This document shows positions 12,039 to 23,457 of a stretch of 64,000 nt of DNA, piece after piece. The translations under genes and the position numbers were made by a program. The notes beneath the pieces were generated by a model. It did no database searches and was not told the origin of the DNA. It saw only the letters and a program-made list of their open reading frames with translations. The DNA comes from an uncultured Allosphingosinicella sp. (GTDB lineage: Bacteria; Pseudomonadota; Alphaproteobacteria; Sphingomonadales; Sphingomonadaceae), in contig CAKTCN010000013.1 in NCBI GenBank assembly GCA_934539295.1, forward strand, positions 1 through 64,000, written 5' to 3'. The first letter of the stretch is position 1, and each line of letters starts with the position of its first letter.

Positions 12039-13357
12039 GACGCTGGTTCCTTGGCTTGCGGGTCGAGGCGCATGAGGATCAAGGCGAGGCCCACCGAATA
12101 GAGAAGCGACTGGGCGATCATATGCCACCCCGCTCCGTCCAGGCCGAACACCATCAGGAACAGCGGCAGGAGCGGTAACAGACCGAGGCTGCGTGCCAGG
12201 TTGATCGAGATGGTAAGCGAGGGCCGGCCGAGCGCGGTGATGGCGGACGAAAGGAGCGGCGCGCCTGCCGTGCATCCGCGCGCTGCGGCGATGAGTACCA
12301 GCAGCATGGCGCCGCCTTCGAAGCTGGACCCGCCGAGCAGCGACAAGACCTCATCCGCAAAGACGAGGAGCAGCAGCACCACGGGAACGGACGCCGCAGT
12401 GACCAGGGTGAAGCTCTTGCGCACGCTTGCCTTCAGCGCTGCGACACGGCCTTCATTGGCGAGTTCCGTCATGACGGAGAAGCTGGCCTGACCCAGAAGC
12501 GCCGAGGGCTGCTGGATGACGACGCTGGCGCGCTGGGCCAGCGAAAGCAGGCCCGCCTCGACCGGTCCCATCACCCAGCCGACGATGAGGGGCGCGGCGC
12601 GGGGCGCAAGTTCGCCCAGCGTGGTATCGGCGTTGGTGGTTGCAATGAAGGGGAGCAGGCCGGCATTCTCCGCCCGTGCGCCCTTTACCGGCCCCAACAG
12701 GCCGCCGGGCAGGCCCATGCGACGCATCTCGGCAAAGCCCATAATCCACATCGACACGCCTTCTGCCAGTGCGGCGATGAGCCACACGAGCAGGAAGCCG
12801 TACAAGCCGCTGCCAAGCGCGGCGACCAGGATCGCCCCGACGATGCGCACGGCCGGCGCAACGAGCTGGTGATAACCGAGCAGATCGAAACGGCCGGCGA
12901 TCTGGAGCACACCATGCGGGGTGGAACGGACAGTGGCGAGGATGGCGAAGCTGTAGACGGCGGCGAAGCTGATCGTGTCCGCATTCCATTCCAGCGACGG
13001 TCCGACCAGCGGCGCCAGCAGCATGGCGACGAGGATCGCGGCCGCCGCGCAGCCGAGTTCCACCAACGTCATGAAGCGGAACAGCCTCAGGAAGCGGTGA
13101 TGATCCTGGGACGACAGCGCGTCCGTTCCGTAACGCACGATCCCGTGAAAACCGGAGAAGGCGACGATGCCCCCTACCAGTGTCGCATAGCCATGCACGG
13201 TGATGAGGATGCCGTAATCGAAGGCGCCGAGCGCGCGCGCGGTGATGACAAGATAGACGAGGCTCATCACCCCCGCACCGGCCTTTCCGGCCAGCAAGGA
13301 GCCGAGATTGGCGAAGATCCTGCGGACGCCGCCTTCCGGTCTGCTCTTGATGCTCAT
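12035..13357 (-). CDS. Lipopolysaccharide/polysaccharide flippase (Wzx/MATE-like)
   Basis: The 440-residue integral membrane protein has about 12-14 hydrophobic segments, for example AGVMSLVYLVITARALG and ALGSGLYGFLLVWLIAALA. The N-terminal GAFDYGILITVHGYATLVGG region is typical of polysaccharide exporters of the MOP superfamily. Such proteins flip lipid-linked oligosaccharides across the inner membrane. It sits between a polymer transferase upstream (34 bases) and a GT4 downstream (4-base overlap), the expected setting. The ATG at 13357 begins MSIKSRPEGG just before the first hydrophobic segment. Confidence 0.83.
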   Translation of the reverse strand: MSIKSRPEGGVRRIFANLGSLLAGKAGAGVMSLVYLVITARALGAFDYGILITVHGYATLVGGIVAFSGFHGIVRYGTDALSSQDHHRFLRLFRFMTLVELGCAAAAILVAMLLAPLVGPSLEWNADTISFAAVYSFAILATVRSTPHGVLQIAGRFDLLGYHQLVAPAVRIVGAILVAALGSGLYGFLLVWLIAALAEGVSMWIMGFAEMRRMGLPGGLLGPVKGARAENAGLLPFIATTNADTTLGELAPRAAPLIVGWVMGPVEAGLLSLAQRASVVIQQPSALLGQASFSVMTELANEGRVAALKASVRKSFTLVTAASVPVVLLLLVFADEVLSLLGGSSFEGGAMLLVLIAAARGCTAGAPLLSSAITALGRPSLTISINLARSLGLLPLLPLFLMVFGLDGAGWHMIAQSLLYSVGLALILMRLDPQAKEPAS

Positions 13358-13391
13358 CCGTTCGCGTAAGCGCGAGAGCCGCCAGGCACCC

Positions 13392-14618
13392 TTAAAGGCC
13401 GGCCGTGCGAGCCAGCAGATCGCGGACCGCCAGCGCGGCGCGCAACGACGACGGCCGCTCGCCAAGGTCGAACGTGCGCTTGAACAGCTGCCGTTGGACA
13501 GGAACGCGGGCGGGCTGCTTGTCGATGGCGCGGGCAAGGGCCGATCCGATATCCGCACCCGGATCGACCACTTCACCCGCCATGAAGTGATCGATCGCTT
13601 CCTTGTCGGCCTCGGGCCGGATGAACAGCGCAGGCTTGGGCGTGCGCAGGAATTCGTAAATTTGGCTGCTGACGTCGCCGAGATAGATGTCGGCAGCGCG
13701 CGTATAGGTCATGTCGACCGACGCCGGGCTGCCGAGATCGACATGGATGTTGCGCGCTTCATGGACGCGCGGATCGATCTTGGGCACGCGGCGGATGCGC
13801 AGCCGCTCCACGCTCGCGCTGAAGCGGCGGTGGAACAGCATGACGTGCGGCGCGAAGATGAGGTTGTAGTCGCGACTGTTCCTGAAGAATTCCAGTATGC
13901 GCGGGCCGTCCGTGAACCAGGACGAAAGGCGCGGCGAGAAATGCGGGTTGTAGAGCACGGTCGGCTTGCTCGGATCCGCGAAGCCGAAGCTCGGGCGCGA
14001 GTCGCCGACGATGTCGAACTTGGGATAGCCGACGACCTGGACCTTGGCAGGCGATACGCCCGTTTCCGACACCAGGCGATCGCGGATCTTCGATCCCGCG
14101 ACCAGGGTCAGGTCGAACTTCGCGCTTTCGGCATTGAAGCCGACCGACCGGTCGCCCGCGCCGTGGCGGGTGTGCACGATCGGCAGGTCGAGGCCATAAT
14201 GGTCCTTGAGGATCAGCGACGTCTTCTCCGCCACGACCATAAGGTCGAGACTCCGGAAGAATTCGAGATTGTCGCCGTAGATGGCGACCTTGGCCGCCGG
14301 CACGAACGGTTCCAGCAGGCGCACGGCGCCGCGCTTCCACGTGCTGCCGAAGCCGAGCCTTACATGCGTGAAGGCGTCGATCTCGTCGCCTGCCAGCCGG
14401 CGCACCTCCGCCTCGATCACCGGATTGGTGGTCGCAAGGATGATGTCCGCGCCCGGCAGCAGGTGCCGTAGCTCGAGCGCCACGGGAAGGCTGTGCGCGA
14501 CCTGATGCGGCTGGTCATGATTGAACAGGAAGCCGACGCGCAGGCCCGGTGCCAGGAACGGCAGGTCATGGCCGACCCATGGTGCGGCGCGATCAAAGGC
14601 CAGGGCGCGTTGGTTCAC
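13392..14618 (-). CDS. CDP-glycerol glycerophosphotransferase-like protein
   Basis: The 408-residue product resembles the TagF/TagB-like family, which polymerises or primes polyol-phosphate chains from CDP-activated precursors. Supporting stretches are VLYNPHFSPRLSSW, IFAPHVMLFHRR, DMTYTRAADIYLGDVSSQIYEF and PALFIRPEADKEAIDHF; the family's conserved His and Ser/Asp residues lie in these. The GTG start at 14618 has an AGAGGA site 7 bases upstream. It heads the operon with the flippase and GT4 and so may build or decorate a surface polymer. Teichoic-acid-like enzymes are unusual in this kind of Gram-negative, so the acceptor may be a glycolipid or capsule. Confidence 0.72.
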   Translation of the reverse strand: MNQRALAFDRAAPWVGHDLPFLAPGLRVGFLFNHDQPHQVAHSLPVALELRHLLPGADIILATTNPVIEAEVRRLAGDEIDAFTHVRLGFGSTWKRGAVRLLEPFVPAAKVAIYGDNLEFFRSLDLMVVAEKTSLILKDHYGLDLPIVHTRHGAGDRSVGFNAESAKFDLTLVAGSKIRDRLVSETGVSPAKVQVVGYPKFDIVGDSRPSFGFADPSKPTVLYNPHFSPRLSSWFTDGPRILEFFRNSRDYNLIFAPHVMLFHRRFSASVERLRIRRVPKIDPRVHEARNIHVDLGSPASVDMTYTRAADIYLGDVSSQIYEFLRTPKPALFIRPEADKEAIDHFMAGEVVDPGADIGSALARAIDKQPARVPVQRQLFKRTFDLGERPSSLRAALAVRDLLARTAGL

Positions 14619-14774
14619 GTCAAAATCCTCTTCCGGACGACACAACATCCGAATCGTGGCGGATATGATCCCGGCACCGGGCGGAATTAAGGCAAGCCGG
14701 AAGCAGGCTGTGGACGAAGGGCATTGAGTGTGGCGGTCCGGCTGGCTATCTGGCGGCGCAGCAAAGGATTTCAG

Positions 14775-15560
14775 ATGGCCGAGTTCACCCTTCCCAAGAA
14801 CAGCAAGATCAGCGGAAAGGGCCGCGAGCACAAAGCGCCCTCGGGCGCAGGCCGGGTCAAGAGCTTCAAGATATATCGCTATGATCCGGATTCGGGCGAG
14901 AATCCGCGTTATGACAAGTTCGAGATCGACCTAGACGATACCGGGCCGATGGTTCTCGACGCGCTGATCAAGATCAAGAGCGAGCAGGATCCGAGCCTCA
15001 CCTTCCGCCGCTCGTGCCGCGAGGGCATTTGCGGCTCCTGCTCGATGAACATGGGCGGCAAGAACGGCCTCGCCTGCACCACCGCGATCGAGGACTTCAA
15101 GGGCGAGGTACGGATCACGCCGCTGCCGCATATGGACGTCGTCAAGGACCTGGTGCCGGACTTCACCCATTTTTACGCGCAGTATGCCTCGATCGAGCCG
15201 TGGCTGAAGACCAAGACGCCTTCACCCTCGGGCAAGGAGCGGCTGCAGTCGCCGGAGGATCGCGCCAAGCTGGACGGCCTTTACGAGTGCATCCTGTGCG
15301 CCTGCTGCTCGTCTTCCTGCCCGAGCTATTGGTGGAACAGCGACAAGTTCCTGGGGCCGGCGATCCTGCTGCAGGCGTTCCGCTGGCTGATCGACAGCCG
15401 CGACGAGCTGACCGGCGAGCGGCTGGACGAGCTTGAGGATCCGTTCCGCCTGTATCGCTGCCACACGATCATGAACTGCGCGAACGTGTGCCCCAAGGGG
15501 TTGAACCCCGCCAAGGCCATCGCCGAAACCAAGAAGATGCTCGTGGAGCGGGCGCTCTGA
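14775..15560 (+). CDS. sdhB: Succinate dehydrogenase iron-sulfur subunit
   Basis: SdhB carries the three Fe-S clusters that pass electrons from the flavin subunit to quinone in complex II. The 261-residue protein shows the [2Fe-2S] ligands in [16 protein letters not shown] and the later NGLAC. The [4Fe-4S] and [3Fe-4S] cysteines lie in [18 protein letters not shown] and [16 protein letters not shown]. The ATG at 14775 follows AAAGGA by 7 bases; the 17-residue extension from 14724 is not needed. Unusually, sdhC, sdhD and sdhA are not upstream: the preceding gene is a minus-strand polymer transferase. It opens the TCA locus that continues through lpd. Confidence 0.96.
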   Translation: MAEFTLPKNSKISGKGREHKAPSGAGRVKSFKIYRYDPDSGENPRYDKFEIDLDDTGPMVLDALIKIKSEQDPSLTFRRSCREGICGSCSMNMGGKNGLACTTAIEDFKGEVRITPLPHMDVVKDLVPDFTHFYAQYASIEPWLKTKTPSPSGKERLQSPEDRAKLDGLYECILCACCSSSCPSYWWNSDKFLGPAILLQAFRWLIDSRDELTGERLDELEDPFRLYRCHTIMNCANVCPKGLNPAKAIAETKKMLVERAL

Positions 15561-15587
15561 TTTGACGGGCATGCGCTCGGAACTCCT

Positions 15588-15670
15588 CGTCGTTGCGAGG
15601 AGCGTAGCGACGAAGCAATCCAGTGGATGGATGCGCTGCTCTGGATTGCTTCGCTACGCTCGCAATGACG
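15588..15670. repeat. Intergenic inverted repeat (TTGCGAG...GAAGCAATCCAG type)
   Basis: Two long arms face each other: 15588-15623, ending GAAGCAATCCAG, and 15641-15670, starting CTGGATTGCTTC. The right arm is a 30-base copy of the left arm without two 3-base stretches (AGG and GAC). Transcribed, it would form a stem of about 30 bp between sdhB and zapE. The motif belongs to a repeat I recall as scattered between genes in many bacterial genomes; that is memory, not a search. Confidence 0.7.
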
Positions 15671-15680
15671 GAGTGCGGTG

Positions 15681-16793
15681 ATGAGTGCGGTGCTTGCGCG
15701 ATACGAGGCGCTGCTTGCTGCGGGCGAGCTGCGGCCGGATGCCGACCAGCGCAGGGCAGCGGAACGACTCGACCGGCTTTCGGCGGAACTCGCGGCGCCA
15801 AAGGGCGGCTTCTGGTCGCGGCTGACGGGCCGGGGGGCGCCGGTGCGCGGGGTTTACATGTGGGGCGGCGTCGGGCGGGGCAAGTCGATGCTGATGGACT
15901 TGGCCTATGAGGCGGTCGAGGAGCCGAGAAAGCGCCGCGTCCACTTCCACGAGTTCATGCTGGAAGTGCACCAGCGGCTGCGCGCCGAGCGGCAGAACGA
16001 GACTGGCGATCCGATTCCACCGGTCGCCAGGGCGATTGCCGCCGGGGCGCGTTTCCTCGCGTTCGATGAGATGGTGATCAACAACACCGCCGACGCGATG
16101 ATCCTGTCACGGCTGTTCTCGCGGTTGCTCGAGGAGGGGGTGACGGTGGTGACCACGTCCAACCGGCCGCCGAAGGACCTCTACAAGAACGGGCTCAATC
16201 GCGAGCATTTCCTGCCCTTCATCGCCCTGGTCGAGGCGGAGATGGACGTGATGACGCTCAACGGGCCGACCGACTATCGGCTCGACCGGCTTGGTGGCGG
16301 GCCGACCTGGCATGTGCCGAACGGCCCAGTTGCGACACAGGCAGTGACGGACGCATTTTTCCGCCTCACCGACTTTTCACCCGACGATCGCGAGCATGTT
16401 CCGTCCAGCGAGATCGACGTGCCCGGCGGGCGGACGCTGCACGTGCCCAAGTGTCTCAAGGGTGTGTCGGTCTTCTCCTTCAAGCGCCTGTGCGGCGAGG
16501 CACGCGGGTCCAGCGATTATCTGGCAATTGCGCGCCGGTTCCACACGGTGATCATCGTCGGCATTCCAATCCTGGGACCGGAGAACCGCAACGAGGCGGC
16601 GCGTTTCGTGACGCTGATCGACGCATTGTACGAGCATAAGGTGAAGCTGCTCGCCGCTGCGGACGCGGAGCCGGCTCGGCTATATCCCGCAGGCGACGGT
16701 GCGTTCGAGTTCGAGCGCACAGTATCGCGCCTGATGGAGATGCAGAGCGCCGATTACCTCGCGCGCGGCCACGGTGAGGACGAAGCGAGCTAA
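15681..16793 (+). CDS. zapE: Cell division protein ZapE (AFG1-like ATPase)
   Basis: This is a P-loop ATPase of the AFG1/ZapE family, which affects Z-ring stability in bacteria and protein quality control in mitochondria. The protein is about 370 residues. Its Walker A motif is YMWGGVGRGKSMLMD near residue 60, Walker B FLAFDEM near 130, and arginine-rich sensor text FSRLLEEGVTVVTTSNRPP near 150. The family signature FKRLCGEARGSSDYLAIA lies near 275. The ATG at 15681 is preceded by an in-frame GTG at 15678; either could start. Placement beside sdhB and mdh is familiar in alphaproteobacteria and suggests co-expression with the TCA genes. Confidence 0.93.
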   Translation: MSAVLARYEALLAAGELRPDADQRRAAERLDRLSAELAAPKGGFWSRLTGRGAPVRGVYMWGGVGRGKSMLMDLAYEAVEEPRKRRVHFHEFMLEVHQRLRAERQNETGDPIPPVARAIAAGARFLAFDEMVINNTADAMILSRLFSRLLEEGVTVVTTSNRPPKDLYKNGLNREHFLPFIALVEAEMDVMTLNGPTDYRLDRLGGGPTWHVPNGPVATQAVTDAFFRLTDFSPDDREHVPSSEIDVPGGRTLHVPKCLKGVSVFSFKRLCGEARGSSDYLAIARRFHTVIIVGIPILGPENRNEAARFVTLIDALYEHKVKLLAAADAEPARLYPAGDGAFEFERTVSRLMEMQSADYLARGHGEDEAS

Positions 16794-16828
16794 CCCTCCC
16801 CGTGTGGAGGCATGCGGCATCCGTGTAG

Positions 16829-17950
<1,122 letters not shown>

Positions 17951-17962
17951 GGAAGGAATACA

Positions 17963-18853
17963 ATGTCGATCCTCGTAGACAAGAATACCAAGGTCATCAC
18001 GCAGGGGATGACCGGCAAGACCGGCACCTTCCACACCAGGGCGGCGCTCGATTACGGCACGCAGATGGTCGGCGGCGTGACGCCGGGCAAGGGCGGCACC
18101 ACCCATGAGGAGCTCGGCCTGCCGAACTTCAACACGGTGGCCGAGGCGGTTGCCGCGACCGGTGCGACCGCGTCGGTGATCTACGTTCCGCCGCCCTTCG
18201 CGGCCGATTCGATCCTGGAAGCGATCGACGCCGAGGTTCCGCTGATCGTCGCGATCACCGAGGGCATTCCGGTGCTCGACATGGTCAAGGTGAAGCGTGC
18301 GCTGTCGGGTTCCAAGTCGCGCCTGATCGGGCCGAACTGCCCGGGCGTGCTGACGCCGGGCGAGTGCAAGATCGGCATCATGCCGGGCAACATCTTTTCC
18401 AAGGGCAGCGTCGGCGTGGTGTCGCGTTCGGGCACGCTGACCTATGAGGCGGTGTTCCAGACGACCAACGAGGGCCTGGGCCAGACCACCGCGGTCGGCA
18501 TCGGCGGCGATCCGGTCAACGGCACCAACTTCATCGACGTGCTGGAACTGTTCCTGGCCGACGAGGCCACCAAGTCGATCATCATGATCGGCGAGATCGG
18601 CGGCGACGCCGAGGAGCAGGCCGCGCAGTTCCTGATCGACGAGGCCAAGCGTGGCCGCAAGAAGCCGATGGCCGGCTTCATCGCGGGCCGCACGGCGCCT
18701 CCGGGCCGCCGCATGGGCCATGCCGGCGCGATCGTGTCGGGCGGCAAGGGCGATGCCGAGAGCAAGATCGCGGCGATGGAAGAAGCTGGAATTCGCGTCT
18801 CCCCGAGCCCATCTGAGCTTGGACGCACGCTGGTCGAGGTTCTGAAGGGCTGA
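17963..18853 (+). CDS. sucD: Succinyl-CoA synthetase alpha subunit
   Basis: SucD binds CoA and carries the phospho-histidine of succinyl-CoA synthetase, which makes ATP or GTP from succinyl-CoA. The 296-residue protein begins [21 protein letters not shown]. The CoA-binding region includes [12 protein letters not shown], and the active-site His is in [16 protein letters not shown]. An AAGGAAG ribosome site sits 6 bases before the ATG. The beta subunit gene sucC is not adjacent, so the partner must be encoded elsewhere. A hairpin-repeat pair separates it from sucA. Confidence 0.96.
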   Translation: MSILVDKNTKVITQGMTGKTGTFHTRAALDYGTQMVGGVTPGKGGTTHEELGLPNFNTVAEAVAATGATASVIYVPPPFAADSILEAIDAEVPLIVAITEGIPVLDMVKVKRALSGSKSRLIGPNCPGVLTPGECKIGIMPGNIFSKGSVGVVSRSGTLTYEAVFQTTNEGLGQTTAVGIGGDPVNGTNFIDVLELFLADEATKSIIMIGEIGGDAEEQAAQFLIDEAKRGRKKPMAGFIAGRTAPPGRRMGHAGAIVSGGKGDAESKIAAMEEAGIRVSPSPSELGRTLVEVLKG

Positions 18854-18859
18854 TTTTTT

Positions 18860-18928
18860 GCTCCTGCGAAAGCAGGGGCCTAGTTTCGCTGATCCGGGCC
18901 GACTGGGCTCCTGCTTTCGCAGGAGCAC
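18860..18928. repeat. Pair of inverted GAAA-loop hairpins (short repeat element)
   Basis: The left unit (18860-18880) folds as GCTCCTGC-GAAA-GCAGGGGC. The right unit (18905-18928) contains GCTCCTGC-TTTC-GCAGGAGC, which is the same motif in reverse. About 25 bases lie between them. The consensus unit, read in one direction, is roughly GTGCTCCTGCGAAAGCAGG followed by AGCCCAG. An equivalent pair at 23087-23442 encloses a GIY-YIG gene, so this looks like a short derivative without a gene. It lies between sucD and sucA and could also affect message stability. Confidence 0.8.
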
Positions 18929-18970
18929 AAGCAGGCGGGCAAAAAGGGTCTTAGAAGAAGGCGAAGTGAA

Positions 18971-21766
18971 GTGGACATGTTCGAGGCTGAGCGGGAACAG
19001 GGCCCAAGTTGGGCACGCGATAACTGGCCCCTGAGCGAACTCGACGAGGTCAATGCCGGCCTCGATCCCACGCGCATGGGAATCGAGAAGGTCGCTGCCA
19101 AGGCGAAGGACGCGGCGGTCTCGGCCGGCAAGTCCGGCGCCGATGTCGAGCAGGCGGCGACCGATTCGATCCGCGCGATGATGCTGATCCGCACCTACCG
19201 GGTGCGCGGGCATCTCGCCGCCAACCTCGATCCGCTCGGCCTCGCCCCGCGCGAACTGCCGGCGGAGCTGACGCCCGAATTTCACGGCTTCACCGGCGCG
19301 GCGCTCGACCGGCCGATCTTCCTCGACGGCGCGCTCGGCTTCAAGACGGCGAGCGTGCGCGAGATCGTGGCCGTGCTGCAGGCTAATTATTGCGGCAATG
19401 TCGGCCTCGAATATATGCACATCAACGACCTGGAGGAGCGCCGCTTCCTCCAGGACCGGATGGAGGGCAAGGACGCGCGCATCATCTTCTCGCCCGAGGG
19501 CAAGCAGGCGATCCTGTCCAAGGTCATCCAGGCCGAGCAGTGGGAGCGTTTTCTCGCCCGCAAATATGTCGGCACCAAGCGCTTCGGACTGGACGGCGGC
19601 GAGTCGATGATTCCGGCGCTGGAAGCCGTGATCAAATATGGCGGGCAGACGGGCCTCAAGGAGATCGTGGTCGGCATGGCCCATCGCGGCCGCCTCAACG
19701 TCCTCGCCAATTTCATGGGCAAGCCGTACCGCGCGATCTTCAGCGAGTTCGCAGGCGGGTCCTCGAACCCCGAGGATGTTGGCGGTTCGGGTGACGTGAA
19801 ATACCATCTCGGCACCTCGTCGGACCGCGCGTTCGACGGCATCAACGTGCATATGAGCCTGGTGCCGAACCCGAGCCATCTCGAGGCGGTCGATCCGGTC
19901 GTGCTCGGCAAGGTGCGCGCGCGCCAGATGCAATATGGCGATGCGGAAGGGACGCAGGTCCTTCCCGTGCTGCTGCACGGCGACGCGGCGTTTGCGGGCC
20001 AGGGCATCGTGGCGGAATGCTTCGGTTTCTCCGGGCTGCCGGGCTATGCGTCGGGCGGCACGATCCATTTCGTGATCAACAACCAGGTGGGTTTCACCAC
20101 CTCGCCGCAGTTCGCGCGTTCGTCGCCTTATCCGTCGGACATCGCCAAGAGCGTCCAGGCGCCGATCCTGCACGTCAATGGCGACGATCCGGAAGCGGTG
20201 ACCTTCGCCTGCAAGATCGCGATCGATTATCGCCAGACGTTCAAGCGCGACATCGTCATCGACATGTGGTGCTATCGCCGCTTCGGCCACAATGAGGGCG
20301 ACGAGCCGAGCTTCACACAGCCGCAGATGTACGCGAAGATCCGCCAGCATCCGGGCGTGTCGGACATCTACGGCGCGCGGCTGGTCCAGGAAGGCGTCGT
20401 CGACGCGGCCTGGGTCGAGAAGCAGGTCGCCGACCTCACTGCCAGCCTGGAGGCCGAGTTCGAGGCCGCCAAGTCGTATCTGCCCAACAAGGCGGACTGG
20501 TTCGAAGGCCGCTGGACCGGCTTCGGCCGTCCCACCGACGACCGCCGCAATGCCGAGACGGCGTTGACGCAGGACCAGCTGCAGGACCTCGGCCGCACGC
20601 TGACGACGGTTCCCGAAGGGCTGACCGTCCACAAGACACTGCAGCGCGTGATCGATGCCAAGAAGGCGATGTTCGAGAGCGGCGAGGGCTTCGACTGGGC
20701 GACCGGCGAGGCGCTGGCGTTCGGCGGGCTGGTCAAGGGCGGCTACAATATCCGGCTGTCGGGCCAGGATTCGGGCCGCGGCACGTTCAGCCAGCGCCAT
20801 GCCGTCTGGGTCGACCAGAATGACGGGTCGAAGTACGTGCCGCTGACCAAGGTCGATGGCGGCCGCTTCGAAGTGCGTGACTCGCCGCTTTCGGAATTCG
20901 GCGTGCTCGGCTTCGAATATGGCTATGCAAGCGCCGACCCGCGCACCCTGGTGCTGTGGGAAGCGCAGTTCGGCGACTTCGCCAACGGCGCGCAGGTCAT
21001 GATCGACCAGTTCATCGCGTCCGGCGAGGCCAAGTGGCTGCGCGCCAACGGCCTCGTGATGCTGCTGCCGCACGGTTATGAGGGCCAGGGTCCGGAGCAT
21101 AGCTCGGCACGGCTCGAGCGCTATCTGCAGCTGTGCGCCGAGGACAATATGCAGGTGGCGAACATCACCACGCCTGCAAATTACTTCCACGTGCTGCGCC
21201 GCCAGATGCTGCGCGATTTCCGCAAGCCCCTGGTGATCGTCACGCCCAAGTCGCTGCTGCGCCACAAGCTGGCCGTCTCGACTGCGGCGGACTTCACCGG
21301 CGACAGCCACTTCATGCGCATCCTGTCCGACGTGAACGGCCCGGCCGATGCCGAGGTGAAGCGTCTGGTGCTCTGCTCCGGCAAGGTCGCCTACGACCTG
21401 ATGGAAGCGCGCGACAAGGCGGGCGACACCAACGTGTCGATCGTGCGGATCGAGCAGATCTATCCCTTCCCGTCCGAGGCCCTGGTCGAGCGTCTGAAGC
21501 GCATGACCAACCTGGAGGAAGTGGTGTGGGCGCAGGAAGAGCCGAAGAACAATGGTTCGTGGTTCTTCGTCGAGCCGCTGATCGAGGAATGTCTGGTCGA
21601 TGCAGGCGTCAAGCCGCAGCGGCCGATCTATGCGGGCCGGTCTGCATCGGCATCGCCGGCGACGGGCCTGGCCAAGCGCCATGCGGTCGAGCAGGCGGCT
21701 TTGATCGCCGAAGCGCTGGGACATGGCGGAACTGAACAGCCGGCTGCGCGCCGGGCCGAAGGCTGA
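18971..21766 (+). CDS. sucA: 2-oxoglutarate dehydrogenase E1 component
   Basis: E1 is the thiamine-diphosphate enzyme that decarboxylates 2-oxoglutarate and passes the succinyl group to lipoyl-E2. The length of 931 residues is typical. Visible motifs are the N-terminal [10 protein letters not shown], the HMRGR-like substrate region in [18 protein letters not shown], and ThDP-binding [14 protein letters not shown]. The second catalytic half has [20 protein letters not shown] and a C-terminal EEPKNNGSW. Start choice is between GTG 18971 (AGAAGG site about 9 bases away) and ATG 18977. It is followed by sucB after 20 bases. Confidence 0.96.
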   Translation: MDMFEAEREQGPSWARDNWPLSELDEVNAGLDPTRMGIEKVAAKAKDAAVSAGKSGADVEQAATDSIRAMMLIRTYRVRGHLAANLDPLGLAPRELPAELTPEFHGFTGAALDRPIFLDGALGFKTASVREIVAVLQANYCGNVGLEYMHINDLEERRFLQDRMEGKDARIIFSPEGKQAILSKVIQAEQWERFLARKYVGTKRFGLDGGESMIPALEAVIKYGGQTGLKEIVVGMAHRGRLNVLANFMGKPYRAIFSEFAGGSSNPEDVGGSGDVKYHLGTSSDRAFDGINVHMSLVPNPSHLEAVDPVVLGKVRARQMQYGDAEGTQVLPVLLHGDAAFAGQGIVAECFGFSGLPGYASGGTIHFVINNQVGFTTSPQFARSSPYPSDIAKSVQAPILHVNGDDPEAVTFACKIAIDYRQTFKRDIVIDMWCYRRFGHNEGDEPSFTQPQMYAKIRQHPGVSDIYGARLVQEGVVDAAWVEKQVADLTASLEAEFEAAKSYLPNKADWFEGRWTGFGRPTDDRRNAETALTQDQLQDLGRTLTTVPEGLTVHKTLQRVIDAKKAMFESGEGFDWATGEALAFGGLVKGGYNIRLSGQDSGRGTFSQRHAVWVDQNDGSKYVPLTKVDGGRFEVRDSPLSEFGVLGFEYGYASADPRTLVLWEAQFGDFANGAQVMIDQFIASGEAKWLRANGLVMLLPHGYEGQGPEHSSARLERYLQLCAEDNMQVANITTPANYFHVLRRQMLRDFRKPLVIVTPKSLLRHKLAVSTAADFTGDSHFMRILSDVNGPADAEVKRLVLCSGKVAYDLMEARDKAGDTNVSIVRIEQIYPFPSEALVERLKRMTNLEEVVWAQEEPKNNGSWFFVEPLIEECLVDAGVKPQRPIYAGRSASASPATGLAKRHAVEQAALIAEALGHGGTEQPAARRAEG

Positions 21767-21786
21767 AGCGGGGTAAAGGAAGAATA

Positions 21787-23073
<1,287 letters not shown>

Positions 23074-23086
23074 GGAGGAGCCCAGT

Positions 23087-23106
23087 GCTCCTGCGAAAGC
23101 AGGAGC
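23087..23106. repeat. Left GAAA-loop hairpin of the GIY-YIG element
   Basis: A perfect 8-bp stem GCTCCTGC / GCAGGAGC closes a GAAA tetraloop. The 12 bases GGAGCCCAGTGC occur both just before (about 23077-23088) and just after (about 23102-23113) the loop, a local direct repeat. Confidence 0.8.
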
Positions 23107-23124
23107 CCAGTGCGGAGGTTGAAC

Positions 23125-23418
23125 TTGGTACGGCTCGGCTATGTCTACATCATGGCCAGCCGACGGAACGGAACCCTCTACCTCGGTGTGACCAGCGACC
23201 TGCTCAGACGCACTTATGAGCATCGTAACGGCCTGATCGACGGGTTCTCGAAAGATTAAGGATGCCGCAGCCTTGTCTGGTATGCGGCATATGGCGATAT
23301 CCAGGATGCCCGCGCCCGCGAGCTCCAGATGAAAAAGTGGAAACGGGGCTGGAAGCTCCAGCTGATCGAGGAAGCGAACCCGGACTGGCGGGACCTGTTT
23401 GAGGATCTGACGCTTTAG
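23125..23418 (+). pseudogene. GIY-YIG nuclease-family gene broken by an in-frame stop
   Basis: The frame of 98 codons encodes a small single-domain GIY-YIG protein of the UvrC-N-terminal type, a family of structure-selective or homing-like DNA nicking enzymes. Visible motifs are GYVYIM (the GIY strand), LYLGV (the YIG strand), the following Arg pair in SDLLRRTYEH, and the C-terminal tail KWKRGWKLQLIEE then NPDWRDLFEDL. A TAA at 23257-23259 (codon 45) interrupts it between FSKD and GCRSLVWY, where relatives normally have Tyr. The rest stays in one frame, so decay is recent or the stop is an error. The likely start is TTG 23125 with GGAGG 6 bases upstream. It lies between sucB and lpd, flanked by inverted hairpins. 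Confidence 0.82.
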
Positions 23419-23422
23419 CTGG

Positions 23423-23442
23423 GTTCCTGCTTTCGCAGGAAC
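23423..23442. repeat. Right GAAA-loop hairpin of the GIY-YIG element (inverted)
   Basis: The stem GTTCCTGC / GCAGGAAC closes a TTTC loop; on the other strand this is the same GAAA-loop unit as at 23087. It is followed by ACACGAAG, matching ACAAG after the right unit at 18928. The two units flank the GIY-YIG frame in opposite orientation. Confidence 0.8.
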
Positions 23443-23457
23443 ACGAAGAGGTACGTG

